A stretch of 64,000 nt of DNA from Halorubrum coriense DSM 10284 (GTDB lineage: Archaea; Halobacteriota; Halobacteria; Halobacteriales; Haloferacaceae), in the NCBI RefSeq assembly GCF_000337035.1, contig NZ_AOJL01000026.1, positions 124,001 to 188,000 of the forward strand. The letters run 5' to 3'. This document shows positions 25,369 to 33,924 of this stretch, one piece after another (positions within the stretch are counted from its first letter, which is position 1; each line of letters starts with the position of its first letter). A program made the translations under genes and the position numbers. The notes under the pieces are model-generated. The model worked only from the letters and a program-made list of their open reading frames with translations, did not search any database and had not been told where the DNA came from.

Positions 25369-25643
25369 ACCCCTACATCGACCTGACTATCATCGCCGCA
25401 AAGACCGCCATCCTGGTACTCGGTGGCAGCATCACCTACTACGCGCTCCGCGCGTACGACCGGACGGGCGACCGGTCGCTTCGCGAGCTCGGCGTCGGCT
25501 TCGGCATCGTCACCGTCGGCGCGCTTCTGGGCGGGGTCTCCCACCAGATCATCGGCGCGGACCTCGCGGTCGGCATCGCCATCGACGGGCTCCTCACGGC
25601 GGTCGGGTTCGGGGTCATCGTCTACTCGCTGTACCTGGAGTGA
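25365..25643 (+). CDS. Small three-helix membrane protein (DUF7521-like)
   Basis: A 92-residue protein of three transmembrane segments (TIIAAKTAILVLGGSITYYA, GVGFGIVTVGALLGGVSH and AIDGLLTAVGFGVIVYSLYL). It is translationally coupled to the preceding winged-helix gene. I recall this pairing as common in haloarchaea. Function is unknown; a membrane sensor for the regulator is speculative. Confidence 0.65.
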   Translation: MNPYIDLTIIAAKTAILVLGGSITYYALRAYDRTGDRSLRELGVGFGIVTVGALLGGVSHQIIGADLAVGIAIDGLLTAVGFGVIVYSLYLE

Positions 25644-25704
25644 GGGCGGGTTCGACGCGCGACGAACGGTACCCTTTTGCGGCGCTCGGCCGTCCGTTCA
25701 CCGC

Positions 25705-26406
25705 ATGAGCGACGCACGCGAGGAGCTCTCCCGCCGGATCGCGGGCGAGATAACGCTGAGCGACGACCCGGGGGCGACGCTCCGGAAGTGGCGGACCGAC
25801 TTCGACGTCTCGCAGACGGAGCTGGCCGACCAGCTCGGCGTCTCCTCGTCGGTCGTCTCCGACTACGAGAGCGGCCGCCGCGAGAGCCCGGGGATCGGCG
25901 TCGTCCGCCGGACCGTGGAGGGGCTGCTCGACATCGACGAGCGTCGGGGGGGCGGCCGCCTCCGCCAGCACGCCCGGGTGCTCTCGGCCGGGTTCGAGAG
26001 CGACATCGTCCACGACCTCCGCGAGTACTCCACGGCGGTCCCCCTGTCGGAGTTCTACGAGGCGATGGGCGCGACCGAGGTCGTCCGCGGCGACCACGAC
26101 CACGTGAACGGCCACACCGTCATCGACTCGATCCAGGCGATCACGCGGCTCTCCAGCGAGGAGTTCTACCGGCTGTACGGCCAGTCGACGAACCGCGCGC
26201 TCGTGTTCACCCGGGTGACGCGCGGCGAGTCCCCGCTCGTCGCGCTGCGGGTCGTGAGCCCGACGCCGAACGCGGTCGTGCTCCACGGGATCGAGGACGG
26301 CGACCTCTGGGACCACGCCGCCGACCTCGCCCGCGTCGACGGCGTGTCGCTGGCCACGTCGAACCGCGACCTCGACGACTGTCTCGCGGACCTCCAAGCG
26401 CTGTGA
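25705..26406 (+). CDS. Xre-type helix-turn-helix regulator with C-terminal ligand-like domain
   Basis: A 233-residue protein. Residues about 26-75 are a clear lambda-repressor-like HTH (WRTDFDVSQTELADQLGVSS, VVSDYESGRRESPGIGVVRR). The C-terminal ~150 residues (YSTAVPLSEFYEAMGATEV, HTVIDSIQAITRLSSEEFY) form a conserved archaeal effector domain, not a known enzyme. The ATG at 25705 lies 30 nt after ccctttt. It is monocistronic. The target genes cannot be told from the sequence. Confidence 0.78.
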   Translation: MSDAREELSRRIAGEITLSDDPGATLRKWRTDFDVSQTELADQLGVSSSVVSDYESGRRESPGIGVVRRTVEGLLDIDERRGGGRLRQHARVLSAGFESDIVHDLREYSTAVPLSEFYEAMGATEVVRGDHDHVNGHTVIDSIQAITRLSSEEFYRLYGQSTNRALVFTRVTRGESPLVALRVVSPTPNAVVLHGIEDGDLWDHAADLARVDGVSLATSNRDLDDCLADLQAL

Positions 26407-26494
26407 CGGCGTCGCGGCCGCCGCGGTCGGGGAGGCTGCCGGCGCCGACACCGGAACCGCGGGCCTGAAACCGCGGGCGCCCGTCGAACCGCCC

Positions 26495-27040
26495 ATGAGC
26501 GAGGACTACGCCGAGCGGCTCCGCGCAAATCGCCGGGAGAAAGACGAGTTCTTCGACGACCACCCGCAGTCCCCGATTCCGCCGGAACACCGCGACGACT
26601 TCGACGGGCTGGACTACTTCCCGCCGGACCCGGACTACCGCGTCGAGGCGACCGTCACCGTCCACGACGACCCGGACCCGGTCGAGATGGAGACGACCGC
26701 GAGCAACCCGGTCCGGTACCTCCGGGTCGTCACGTTCGCGTTCGAGATCGACGGGGCGGAACACACGCTCGCCGGCTACCGGCAGGAAGGCGACGACGGC
26801 GCCATCTTCGTCCCCTTCCGCGACAAGACGACCGGCCAGCAGACGTACTACCAGGGCCGGTACATGGAGCTGGCCCCCGAGCGCGACCTCGACGACGGCG
26901 ACGCCGTCACGGTCGACTTCAACCTCGCGTACAGCCCCTTCTGCGCGTACAGCGAGACGTTCTCCTGTCCGCTGCCGCCGGAGGAGAACTGGCTGGAGAT
27001 CGTCGTCCCTGCGGGCGAGCGGGCTCCGGACCTCGACTGA
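26495..27040 (+). CDS. DUF1684 domain protein
   Basis: A 181-residue cytoplasmic protein. The N-terminal helix LRANRREKDEFFDDHPQSPI and the core GYRQEGDDGAIFVPFRDKTTG, YYQGRYMELA and VDFNLAYSPFCAYSETFSCP are diagnostic of DUF1684. The Cys/Pro-rich FNLAYSPFCAYS stretch is the conserved family signature. The biochemical role is unknown. The gene is monocistronic. Confidence 0.85.
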   Translation: MSEDYAERLRANRREKDEFFDDHPQSPIPPEHRDDFDGLDYFPPDPDYRVEATVTVHDDPDPVEMETTASNPVRYLRVVTFAFEIDGAEHTLAGYRQEGDDGAIFVPFRDKTTGQQTYYQGRYMELAPERDLDDGDAVTVDFNLAYSPFCAYSETFSCPLPPEENWLEIVVPAGERAPDLD

Positions 27041-27156
27041 CCGAGAACGCGGCTGGCGGTGTGGTCGGCGACGCGATCGGCGGTGCGGCCGCTCGGTGCT
27101 GAAAAAACGGAGAATCGAACGTCGGGTCGTGCCGGAAGCAGTCCGCCGCGGGCCGT

Positions 27157-27705
27157 CTACTCGAGCGTCTCGCTCGTGACGAGCGTGTCGTCTTCGAGGT
27201 AGTGCTCGATGTGGTGGCCGTGTTCCTCGACGTCTTCGAGGATGCCGCGGAGCTGCTCTTCGGTGTTGTAGTCGCCGAGGTTGTTGGCGAGCTGGATGTG
27301 CTCGCGGAGCTGCTCGGTGATGTCGCCGAACATCTCGAGGTCGTGTTCCAGCGACGTCCGGATGTCGTAGGCGTCGGCGTCCTCGGGGGTCACCGGCGCG
27401 TGTTCCTCGTAGTTCGCGCCGCCCGAGAGCGGCACGCCGCCGAGCGCCTGCGCGCGCTCCGCGAGGATGTCGGCCCCCTCTTCGAGGTCCTCCGCGACCT
27501 CGCCGAGGAACTCGTGGATGCCGAGGAACTCGGCCCCCTCGACGAGCCAGTGGTGCTTCTTGACCTGATGGTAGAGGACGTACGTCGCCGCGAGGTCGCT
27601 GTTGAGCGCGTCGACGAGCTGTTCGGCCTTCTCCTCGGGGACGCGGAGCGCTTCGCTCTCGTGAACGTCGCCGTACCGTTGACGGGCCTGCTTCTGTGTA
27701 CTCAT
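27157..27705 (-). CDS. dpsA: DNA-protecting ferritin-like protein DpsA
   Basis: A 182-residue four-helix protein. The Dps ferroxidase residues are visible in VLYHQVKKHHWLVEGAEF and HEFLGEVAEDLEEGADILAE. It matches halobacterial DpsA throughout. Twelve subunits store iron oxidised with peroxide and protect DNA. The upstream region (27706-27780) is unusually AT-rich, with a tattaag TATA-like box on the minus strand; haloarchaeal dps genes are controlled by iron and oxidative stress. Confidence 0.94.
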   Translation of the reverse strand: MSTQKQARQRYGDVHESEALRVPEEKAEQLVDALNSDLAATYVLYHQVKKHHWLVEGAEFLGIHEFLGEVAEDLEEGADILAERAQALGGVPLSGGANYEEHAPVTPEDADAYDIRTSLEHDLEMFGDITEQLREHIQLANNLGDYNTEEQLRGILEDVEEHGHHIEHYLEDDTLVTSETLE

Positions 27706-27785
27706 TTCAACTATACATACGCGCGCAACCTACTTAATAGTTGCTACTGAGAAAACTACTCTTTCAGTATTCGAAAAATTATTTT

Positions 27786-28622
27786 CTACGTCTCGTCGAC
27801 AGCGGCGACGAGCGCCCGCTGTGCGGCGAGGGTATCGCGGTCGAGCGTCGCCGTCAGCGTCGCCGGATCCCGGCCGAGTTCGGCGGCCACACCCCCGTCC
27901 GGACGCGCGACGAGGGAGTTGCCGGCGTACGTCGCCGCGTCCGCCGGGCGCTCGCCGCCCGCGGTCCCGGTGCGGCCGGCACCGACGGTCCACCTGACGC
28001 CGTCGAGCGCCCGCGCCCGGAGGAGGAGTCGCCAGTTCGCGACGTGATCGGCGGGCCACGCGCCGACGACGACGAGGGCGTCGACCGCGCGCTCCGCGAA
28101 CCACGCGCTCTCCGCGACGAAGTTGAGGTCGTAGCAGGTCAGCAGTCCGGTCGACCCGGCGGGCGTCTCGACGACCGCGCGGTCGCCGCCGGGCTCGACC
28201 CAGTCCGCCTCCTCGTCCCACAGGTGTCGCTTGCGGTAGACGGAGGACTCTCCGACGCCGTCGGTCGCGTCCGCGCTCGAACCGTCGCTCGGGGACCGCC
28301 CCGGCGGCGAGACGTACGCGGTGGCGTTGTACACGGTCCCGCCGTCCCGTTCGGCGTACCCCGCGATCACGGGCGCGTCGGCGGCCTCGGCGACGGATTC
28401 GAGCCGTGCGCGCGCCGCGTCTCTGGGAAGTGCGGCCTCCCGGAGGCGCTCGTCGGCCGCGAATCCGGTGAGCGCGTACTCGGGGAAGACCGCCAAGTCG
28501 ACTGCCGCCGGCAAGTCGGCCGCCCGGCGTCGGATCCGATCGAGGTTCGCGTCGACGTCGAGGTCGTCGACGGGGATCTGCGGGACCGCGACGGTCGGGC
28601 TGTCGTGGGGTCGGTCGCTCAC
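27786..28622 (-). CDS. Carbon-nitrogen hydrolase (nitrilase superfamily)
   Basis: A 278-residue protein. The nitrilase Glu-Lys-Cys triad is visible: Glu in VFPEYALTGF, Lys in SSVYRKRHLWDEE and Cys in LLTCYDLNF. It hydrolyses amides or nitriles; the specific substrate is unknown. The GTG at 28622 precedes the first beta strand (TVAVPQIPVDD); an upstream in-frame ATG at 28715 would add 31 non-conserved residues and overlap the divergent gene. Confidence 0.85.
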   Translation of the reverse strand: MSDRPHDSPTVAVPQIPVDDLDVDANLDRIRRRAADLPAAVDLAVFPEYALTGFAADERLREAALPRDAARARLESVAEAADAPVIAGYAERDGGTVYNATAYVSPPGRSPSDGSSADATDGVGESSVYRKRHLWDEEADWVEPGGDRAVVETPAGSTGLLTCYDLNFVAESAWFAERAVDALVVVGAWPADHVANWRLLLRARALDGVRWTVGAGRTGTAGGERPADAATYAGNSLVARPDGGVAAELGRDPATLTATLDRDTLAAQRALVAAVDET

Positions 28623-28708
28623 GCCGCGGCCTTCGGCGTGGCGGACAATAACGTCCGGCCTCCGCCCCGGCCGCAAGGACGATACGGACGGGGCACCGAC
28701 CGGCGGGT

Positions 28709-29392
28709 ATGGCATTCGCCGACCTGTTCGAGCGCGCGGCCGCGCTCGGCGGCGACCCCGACGAGACGGACGTGCGACGCGCGCTCGACGACGTGCGCTC
28801 GGCGCCGGGAGCGGGCGGCGACCACGGCGGCGAAGTCGACTCCGCGAGTGACGAGGCTTCCGATGACGAGAGCGCCGTCGCCGACCCGCTCGACCCCAGT
28901 CCGGCCCGCGTCGTCGTCGACGCCGACGCGCTCGCGGCCGACCTCTTCCTCGGCGGCGACGCCCGCGAGGCCCTCGACGCGCTCCGGTCGCACGCGTGGA
29001 CGACGCTCGTCGCCAGCGACCCGCTCCTCGACGACGCCGAGGCGGTGATCGGGTCGCTCTCGGACGCCGACTTGGCGGCGGACTGGCGCGCGGCCGTCGA
29101 GGAGTGGCGCGAACCGGTCGCCCAGCCAGCCGGTGATCACCCCGCGCTGGCGTCCGCCTACCGCGGCGGCGCGATGCAGGTGGTGAGCCTCGACCCGTCG
29201 CTGACCGGGCCGCGGGCGGCCGCCGGGCTGCGCGACCGCCTCCCCGTGAGCGTTCGGGAACCGCGGGCGTTCGCGACCGTGTTCGACCCGGCGAAGCTGT
29301 ACCCGGACGCGGTCGGCGGGGAGTACCCCGGTCCCGACCGCGACCCGCGAACGATGGCCCCGCCCCCCGCCGACGGGGACCAGCACCGATAA
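28709..29392 (+). CDS. Conserved haloarchaeal protein, possibly PIN-like
   Basis: A 227-residue acidic protein. After a low-complexity acidic linker (about 40-65) comes RVVVDADALAADLFLGGDA, which resembles the first strand and Asp of PIN-type nucleases; TLVASDPLLDDAEAVIGSL follows. The other PIN acidic residues are not obvious, so catalysis is uncertain. It ends 18 nt before mutY and is likely co-transcribed with it, which would fit a nucleic-acid function. Confidence 0.55.
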   Translation: MAFADLFERAAALGGDPDETDVRRALDDVRSAPGAGGDHGGEVDSASDEASDDESAVADPLDPSPARVVVDADALAADLFLGGDAREALDALRSHAWTTLVASDPLLDDAEAVIGSLSDADLAADWRAAVEEWREPVAQPAGDHPALASAYRGGAMQVVSLDPSLTGPRAAAGLRDRLPVSVREPRAFATVFDPAKLYPDAVGGEYPGPDRDPRTMAPPPADGDQHR

Positions 29393-29410
29393 ACCGCCGC
29401 CGACCGGACC

Positions 29411-30376
29411 ATGGATATGACCGACTCGGACGGTGCGACCGCGGGCGACGAGGGCGACCGCCCCGAGGGCGCGCCGGAACTCCCGGCCGACCGCGACGCG
29501 GTCCGCGACGCGCTCGTCGACTGGTACGCGGCCGACCACCGCGAGTTCCCGTGGCGGCGCACCGAGGACCCCTACGAGATCCTCGTCAGCGAGGTGATGA
29601 GCCAGCAGACCCAGCTCGACCGCGTCGTGTCCGCCTGGGAGGACTTCCTCGACGAGTGGCCGACGGCGGCGGCCCTCGCCGGCGCCGACCGCGCCGACGT
29701 GGTCGCCTTCTGGTCGGATCACTCGCTCGGGTACAACAACCGCGCGAAGTACCTCCACGAGGCGGCCGGACAGGTCGAGTCCGAGTACGACGGCGCGTTC
29801 CCCGAGGATCCGGACGAGCTGAGCGAACTGATGGGCGTTGGCCCGTACACCGCCAACGCGTTGGCGTCGTTCGCGTTCGACAACGGTGACGCCGTCGTCG
29901 ACACCAACGTGAAGCGCGTGCTGTACCGCGCGTTCGACGTGCCGGACGACGACGACGCGTTCGAGCGGGTCGCCTCGCGGCTCATGCCGGCGGGCGAGTC
30001 GCGGGTGTGGAACAACGCGATCATGGAACTCGGCGGCGTCGCCTGCGGGAAGAAGCCCCGCTGCGACGAGCGTGGCTGCCCGTGGCGCGAGTGGTGTCAC
30101 GCCTACCAGACGGGCGACTTCACCGCGCCCGACGTGCCCGAGCAGCCGAGCTTCGAAGGGAGTCGGCGGCAGTTCCGCGGGCGGATCGTCCGGCTTCTCG
30201 GCGACCGCGACGGGATGGAACTCGACGCCCTCGGCCACCGGATCCGCGTCGACTACGCGCCGGACGGCGAACACGGCCGCGAGTGGCTCCGGGGGCTCGT
30301 CGACGACCTCGCCGACGACGGACTGGTCGAGGCCGACGCCGGCGAAGACGGCGTCGTCGTCTCGCTCCGGCGCTGA
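29411..30376 (+). CDS. mutY: A/G-specific adenine glycosylase
   Basis: A 321-residue HhH-GPD glycosylase. FPWRRTEDPYEILVSEVMSQ contains the catalytic Glu, the hairpin is LMGVGPYTANALASFAF, and the catalytic Asp lies in VVDTNVKR. Four Cys (CGKKPRCDERGCPWREWC) bind the [4Fe-4S] cluster, with slightly altered spacing (C-x5-C-x4-C-x5-C). The usual C-terminal NUDIX-like 8-oxoG-recognition domain is missing and replaced by an ~85-residue winged-helix-like tail, as is common in haloarchaea. It removes A opposite 8-oxoG. Confidence 0.9.
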   Translation: MDMTDSDGATAGDEGDRPEGAPELPADRDAVRDALVDWYAADHREFPWRRTEDPYEILVSEVMSQQTQLDRVVSAWEDFLDEWPTAAALAGADRADVVAFWSDHSLGYNNRAKYLHEAAGQVESEYDGAFPEDPDELSELMGVGPYTANALASFAFDNGDAVVDTNVKRVLYRAFDVPDDDDAFERVASRLMPAGESRVWNNAIMELGGVACGKKPRCDERGCPWREWCHAYQTGDFTAPDVPEQPSFEGSRRQFRGRIVRLLGDRDGMELDALGHRIRVDYAPDGEHGREWLRGLVDDLADDGLVEADAGEDGVVVSLRR

Positions 30377-30449
30377 GACGGCGTCGTCTCCCCGCACCGT
30401 CCGCCGCGGGAACCGTCACCCGTTTATTACGGGAGCCGGAAGGCAACGT

Positions 30450-30848
30450 ATGAGCGAGACCGTCGATTCGGACCTGTACGCCCGCACGAAGGCCCTCTTA
30501 GAGCCCGGCGACATCGAGCTGCTGGGCTGTATCGTCCACACGGACCTCGAGGGCGAGCAGGACCTGGAGATGCACGAGCTGACGGTCGCCGTCAACGAGG
30601 TCATCGCCGACCACGCGGGCAAGGGCGAGACGTACATCGAGGCGGGCAACGACGACACGGACTTCTCGTCGAACCAGTTCCAGGGGCTGACGCTCGACGA
30701 CGAGGCCTTCGTCTGGGAGTGCCAGCAGCTGCTCCGCGGCGGTACGTTCGACATCGTGTTCTACTACGAGGCGACCGTCGATCAAGAGGCGCTCGCGAGC
30801 GACCTCGAAGCCCTCGACAACGTCGACCGCGTGACGCAGGTCCCCTGA
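30450..30848 (+). CDS. DUF5778-like haloarchaeal protein
   Basis: A 132-residue acidic soluble protein. LYARTKALLEPGDIELLGCI, NDDTDFSSNQFQGLTLDDEA and FVWECQQLLRGGTFDIVFYY are highly conserved in haloarchaea in my memory of this family (DUF5778). Function is unknown. The ATG at 30450 lies about 25 nt after tttatta, a good TATA box. Confidence 0.7.
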   Translation: MSETVDSDLYARTKALLEPGDIELLGCIVHTDLEGEQDLEMHELTVAVNEVIADHAGKGETYIEAGNDDTDFSSNQFQGLTLDDEAFVWECQQLLRGGTFDIVFYYEATVDQEALASDLEALDNVDRVTQVP

Positions 30849-30882
30849 GCGGGACCGGCGACGACCGCCGACTCTCCCTCCC

Positions 30883-31506
30883 GTGACCGACACCGTTCTG
30901 ATCCCCGGCGGCCGCGACGTGCGCGCCACCCTCGACACCGCCGCGAGCGACGGCGCTCGGAGCGACGCGGTCGTCGTCGCCTGTCCGCCGCACCCGCAGC
31001 AGCGCGGCCACCGCGGTGACGAGCGCCTGCTGGCCGCGAGCGACGCCCTGACCGAACGCGGGATCGACTGCCTCCGGTTCGACTACGGCGACTGGGACGA
31101 GGGGTACGGCGAGACCACGGACGCGGACGCGGCGGTCGGCTGGGCGCTCGACCGCTACGACCGCGTCGGACTGTTCGGCTTCTCGTTCGGCGGGACGGTC
31201 GCGCTCGTCGCGGCCGCCTCTCGACCGGCCCTCGCCGGCGTCTGCGCGCTCGCGCCGACCGCCCGCCTGAACCCCGACGTCGACGCGGTCGCCGCGCTCA
31301 ACGAGCTCGTCGAACGCGGCGTGCCGGTCCGCGTGCTGTACGCGACGCGGGACTCGACGGCGGAGTGGGAGCCGGTGGTCGAACGCGCGGAAGAACTTGG
31401 CGTCGAGACGGTCGCGTTCGAGTCCGACCACTTCTTCGTCGGTCGGAGCGGGAGCGTCGGAGAGGCGGTCGCGGCGTTTCTCGGGCCGCGGCTCCGCGAC
31501 GAGTAG
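30883..31506 (+). CDS. Alpha/beta hydrolase
   Basis: A 207-residue protein starting with GTG at 30883. The nucleophile elbow is LFGFSFGGTVAL (Ser in GFSFGG), an oxyanion region lies at CPPHPQQRGHRGD, and the likely catalytic His is in ESDHFFVG near the C-terminus. The preceding YATRDSTAEWEP supplies the acid. The fold matches dienelactone-hydrolase/esterase-like short hydrolases. The substrate is unknown. Confidence 0.75.
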   Translation: MTDTVLIPGGRDVRATLDTAASDGARSDAVVVACPPHPQQRGHRGDERLLAASDALTERGIDCLRFDYGDWDEGYGETTDADAAVGWALDRYDRVGLFGFSFGGTVALVAAASRPALAGVCALAPTARLNPDVDAVAALNELVERGVPVRVLYATRDSTAEWEPVVERAEELGVETVAFESDHFFVGRSGSVGEAVAAFLGPRLRDE

Positions 31507-31530
31507 GAAACACCGGTGAGTCGACGCCGG

Positions 31531-32775
31531 CTACTCGCTTCCGACCTTCGTCGTCACCCGGAACGTCTCGGGCGGGCTGACGATGCCGGCGACCGTCCCC
31601 ATCGAGTGGATGACGGTGATCACGGGTGCGAGCGGGACGGCCAGCGCCCACCGGTGATGGTCGTCGCCGTAGTAGCCGACGCCGAGGAGGAACCAGCCGA
31701 GCGTACACACCGCCAGCCCCATCGACGCCGCGAAGAACAGCCCGCTGTACGCGATCGTCACGCTCAGAAGCGACAGCGGGACGACGATCAGGGTGACGAT
31801 CGGCGAGAGCGCCCACGCGTAGTTGCGCACCCTGGTCAACAGCTCGTAGCGGAACGGGAGCATCGTCGACGCCTGAACGTTGCCGGCCGCCCAGCGCCGG
31901 CGCTGCTGGAGGATCTCGTACAGCGACGGGGGCGCTTCGTTCCGACAGACCGCGTCCGACAGCGCGAACGTCACGTCCGACTCCCGGAAGGCCGCCCAGA
32001 CGAAGGCGGTGTCCTCGACGAGCGTCTCGCGGTCCCACGTCGTCTCGTCTTCCACCTCGCTGCGGACCGCGATGCCGCCGCCCCACGCGAACAGCGGGAT
32101 CGAGAGGCGCGCGAAGACGCGCTGCTCGATCTGGACCCCCATCCGGTACATGTCGGCCAGGTAGCTGAGGTTCGACCCCGTGCGCCGGGGCTTCTCGCGG
32201 AGCTGGACGATGTCGGCGTCGGGGAGCCCGTCGAGCGACTCGACGAGGCTGTCCTCGTCGAGGTAGAGGACGAACTCCTTCCCGCAGTCGAGCGACCGCC
32301 GCGCCCACTCCTGCGCCCGGCCCTTCCGGACCGCGTTACACGCGAACTCGTCCGGAACGACGTGGACCGTCGCCCCGCGCACGTCGATGGGAGACTCCGC
32401 GATCACGTGGACGTCGTCGAGCCTCTCCGGCAGGGAGTCGACGGTGTCCTGGACGACGTCGGCGGCGTCGACGGTCATGATGCGGACCTGGATCTCGTCG
32501 AGACCGTACTCGTTCGGCGGCGACTCGTAGCCCGCGCCCACGACGCCGGTGAGCACGAATCAGACGAGCGCGGTCGCGCCGAAGAGGAGCGTCACGCCCC
32601 ACAGCGCGACGCTGAACAGCGACCCGAGTCCGGCGTCGGCGACGGCGGTGGTGACTGCCGCCTGCCCGGGAGCGCCCCCCGGTCCGGAGGCGACGGTCGG
32701 TGCGAACAGCGTCGCGAGTCCGCCGACGACGAGCGCCAGCGTCACCGCGACCAGTGCGATGCGTTCGGTGTTCAT
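31531..32775 (-). pseudogene. Family 2 glycosyltransferase interrupted by an in-frame TGA
   Basis: Two frames join without a shift: 32775-32560 encodes two hydrophobic helices (IALVAVTLALVVGGLATLFA, LFSVALWGVTLLFGATALV). A TGA at 32562-32560 follows, and the same frame continues FVLTGVVGAGYESPPNEY into a complete GT2 domain with DEDS, LVEDTAF and QQRRRWAAGN, plus two or three C-terminal membrane helices, ending at 31531. One base change (TGG to TGA) would explain it. The downstream part could still start at the GTG at 32556, giving 341 residues without the N-terminal anchor. It is a processive-type, membrane-bound transferase. Confidence 0.65.
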
Positions 32776-32962
32776 CGTGGCTCCACCTCCCGCGCCGAGC
32801 CGTATGAACGGTCCAAACGCTACAGCGGAATTCGGTCGCGTTTCGGCCGAGTTCACGGGGTTAAATCCGACTAACTCGAACAAATCGACGGACAGCGACA
32901 CTGTGGTGGATGGTAGTCTGTAACGAGACACCGAGGAACGAGAACGGCCGGACCGCGCCCGC

Positions 32963-33514
32963 TCACGCCGCGTCGTCGCCGCGCGCGCACCGGAGGTCGT
33001 CGATCAGTTCGGCCGCCATCCGCCGGCCGCGGGCGGGGTCGTACCCCTCCATCCGGAGGTGCGCCAGCGGGGCCACGTACGGGTTCGGCTCCCAGTGGGC
33101 CCACACCTCGGTGGCGCCGTCCGGCGCGGGGAACAGCCGCACGTGGACCTGCCAGTCGCCGGTAAGCCCCTCGGGGCGGTGGACGAAGCTCCCGACCTCG
33201 TGGACCGTCTCCCCGTCGCGGTCGTAGGCGTGGAAGTACGCCCGAACGAGCTCCGAGAAGCCCTCCTCGGGGAGTCGCTCGCGGGTCTCTGCGGGGGTCG
33301 TCGGCAGCGTCCCAGCGTACTCGTCCGGCGGCGGCGGCAGCACCTGAACGTGGTCGGGCGCGCCGTCGTCTGGCAGCAGCGCGAGGAGCCTCCCGACGGC
33401 GAGTCGCACGCGCCAGAACCCGAGCCCGCGGCCGACGAGGAACGCGAGCGGGACGGCAACCGAGAGCGCGGCGAGCGCGCGGACGGACCGAGTCCGTGGG
33501 CCTCCCCGCGGCAT
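32963..33514 (-). CDS. Membrane-anchored conserved haloarchaeal protein (paralogue of the 62676 gene)
   Basis: A 183-residue protein with one N-terminal hydrophobic segment (RALAALSVAVPLAFLVGRGL), then a soluble domain. The stretch EVGSFVHRPEGLTGDWQVHV, followed by RLFPAPDG and VWAHWE, recurs in the protein encoded at 62676-63341. Function is unknown. The ATG at 33514 lies 5 nt after the stop of the transcription factor S gene, so the two are probably one transcript. Confidence 0.65.
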   Translation of the reverse strand: MPRGGPRTRSVRALAALSVAVPLAFLVGRGLGFWRVRLAVGRLLALLPDDGAPDHVQVLPPPPDEYAGTLPTTPAETRERLPEEGFSELVRAYFHAYDRDGETVHEVGSFVHRPEGLTGDWQVHVRLFPAPDGATEVWAHWEPNPYVAPLAHLRMEGYDPARGRRMAAELIDDLRCARGDDAA

Positions 33515-33519
33515 CGCGG

Positions 33520-33849
33520 TCAGTTGTACCCCCGCCAGCGGCGGCCGCACTCCTTACACTTGAAGAAGCGGGTCGGGGGCTCGTCGGCGGCCCCCGTCTG
33601 CTTGATCGTGTACCACGCCTCCCCGTGGCCGCACTCGTCGCAGACCACGTCGGTCGCGGTCGGCTTCCCCTCGAAGTTCGCGCCCTCCTCCGTCTCGATC
33701 ACCTCGTCGCCGGTCTGTTCGGTCGTCGACTCGAACTCGGCGGCGAGCGCCTCGTCGCGCTCCGTGGTCGCGCCGCAGTCGTCGTTCTGACACACCATCT
33801 CCCCGTCGCGAGAGACCATCATCGAGCCGCAGTCGTCACAGAACTGCAT
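33520..33849 (-). CDS. tfs: Transcription factor S (TFIIS/RPB9-like)
   Basis: A 109-residue protein with two zinc ribbons: CDDC and CQNDDC at the N-terminus, and CDECGHGEAWYTIKQT with CKECGRRW at the C-terminus. The latter contains the conserved ADEPPT loop of TFIIS domain III, where Asp-Glu enter the polymerase active site. It stimulates RNA cleavage by backtracked polymerase. Of usual archaeal length. Confidence 0.92.
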   Translation of the reverse strand: MQFCDDCGSMMVSRDGEMVCQNDDCGATTERDEALAAEFESTTEQTGDEVIETEEGANFEGKPTATDVVCDECGHGEAWYTIKQTGAADEPPTRFFKCKECGRRWRGYN

Positions 33850-33924
33850 ATCGGTGGATTACAGGGCGTCGAGCGGTTTAGGTCCGATGGGTGCGGCCCC
33901 GGTCGAGTCGCGCTCGCCGGGACT

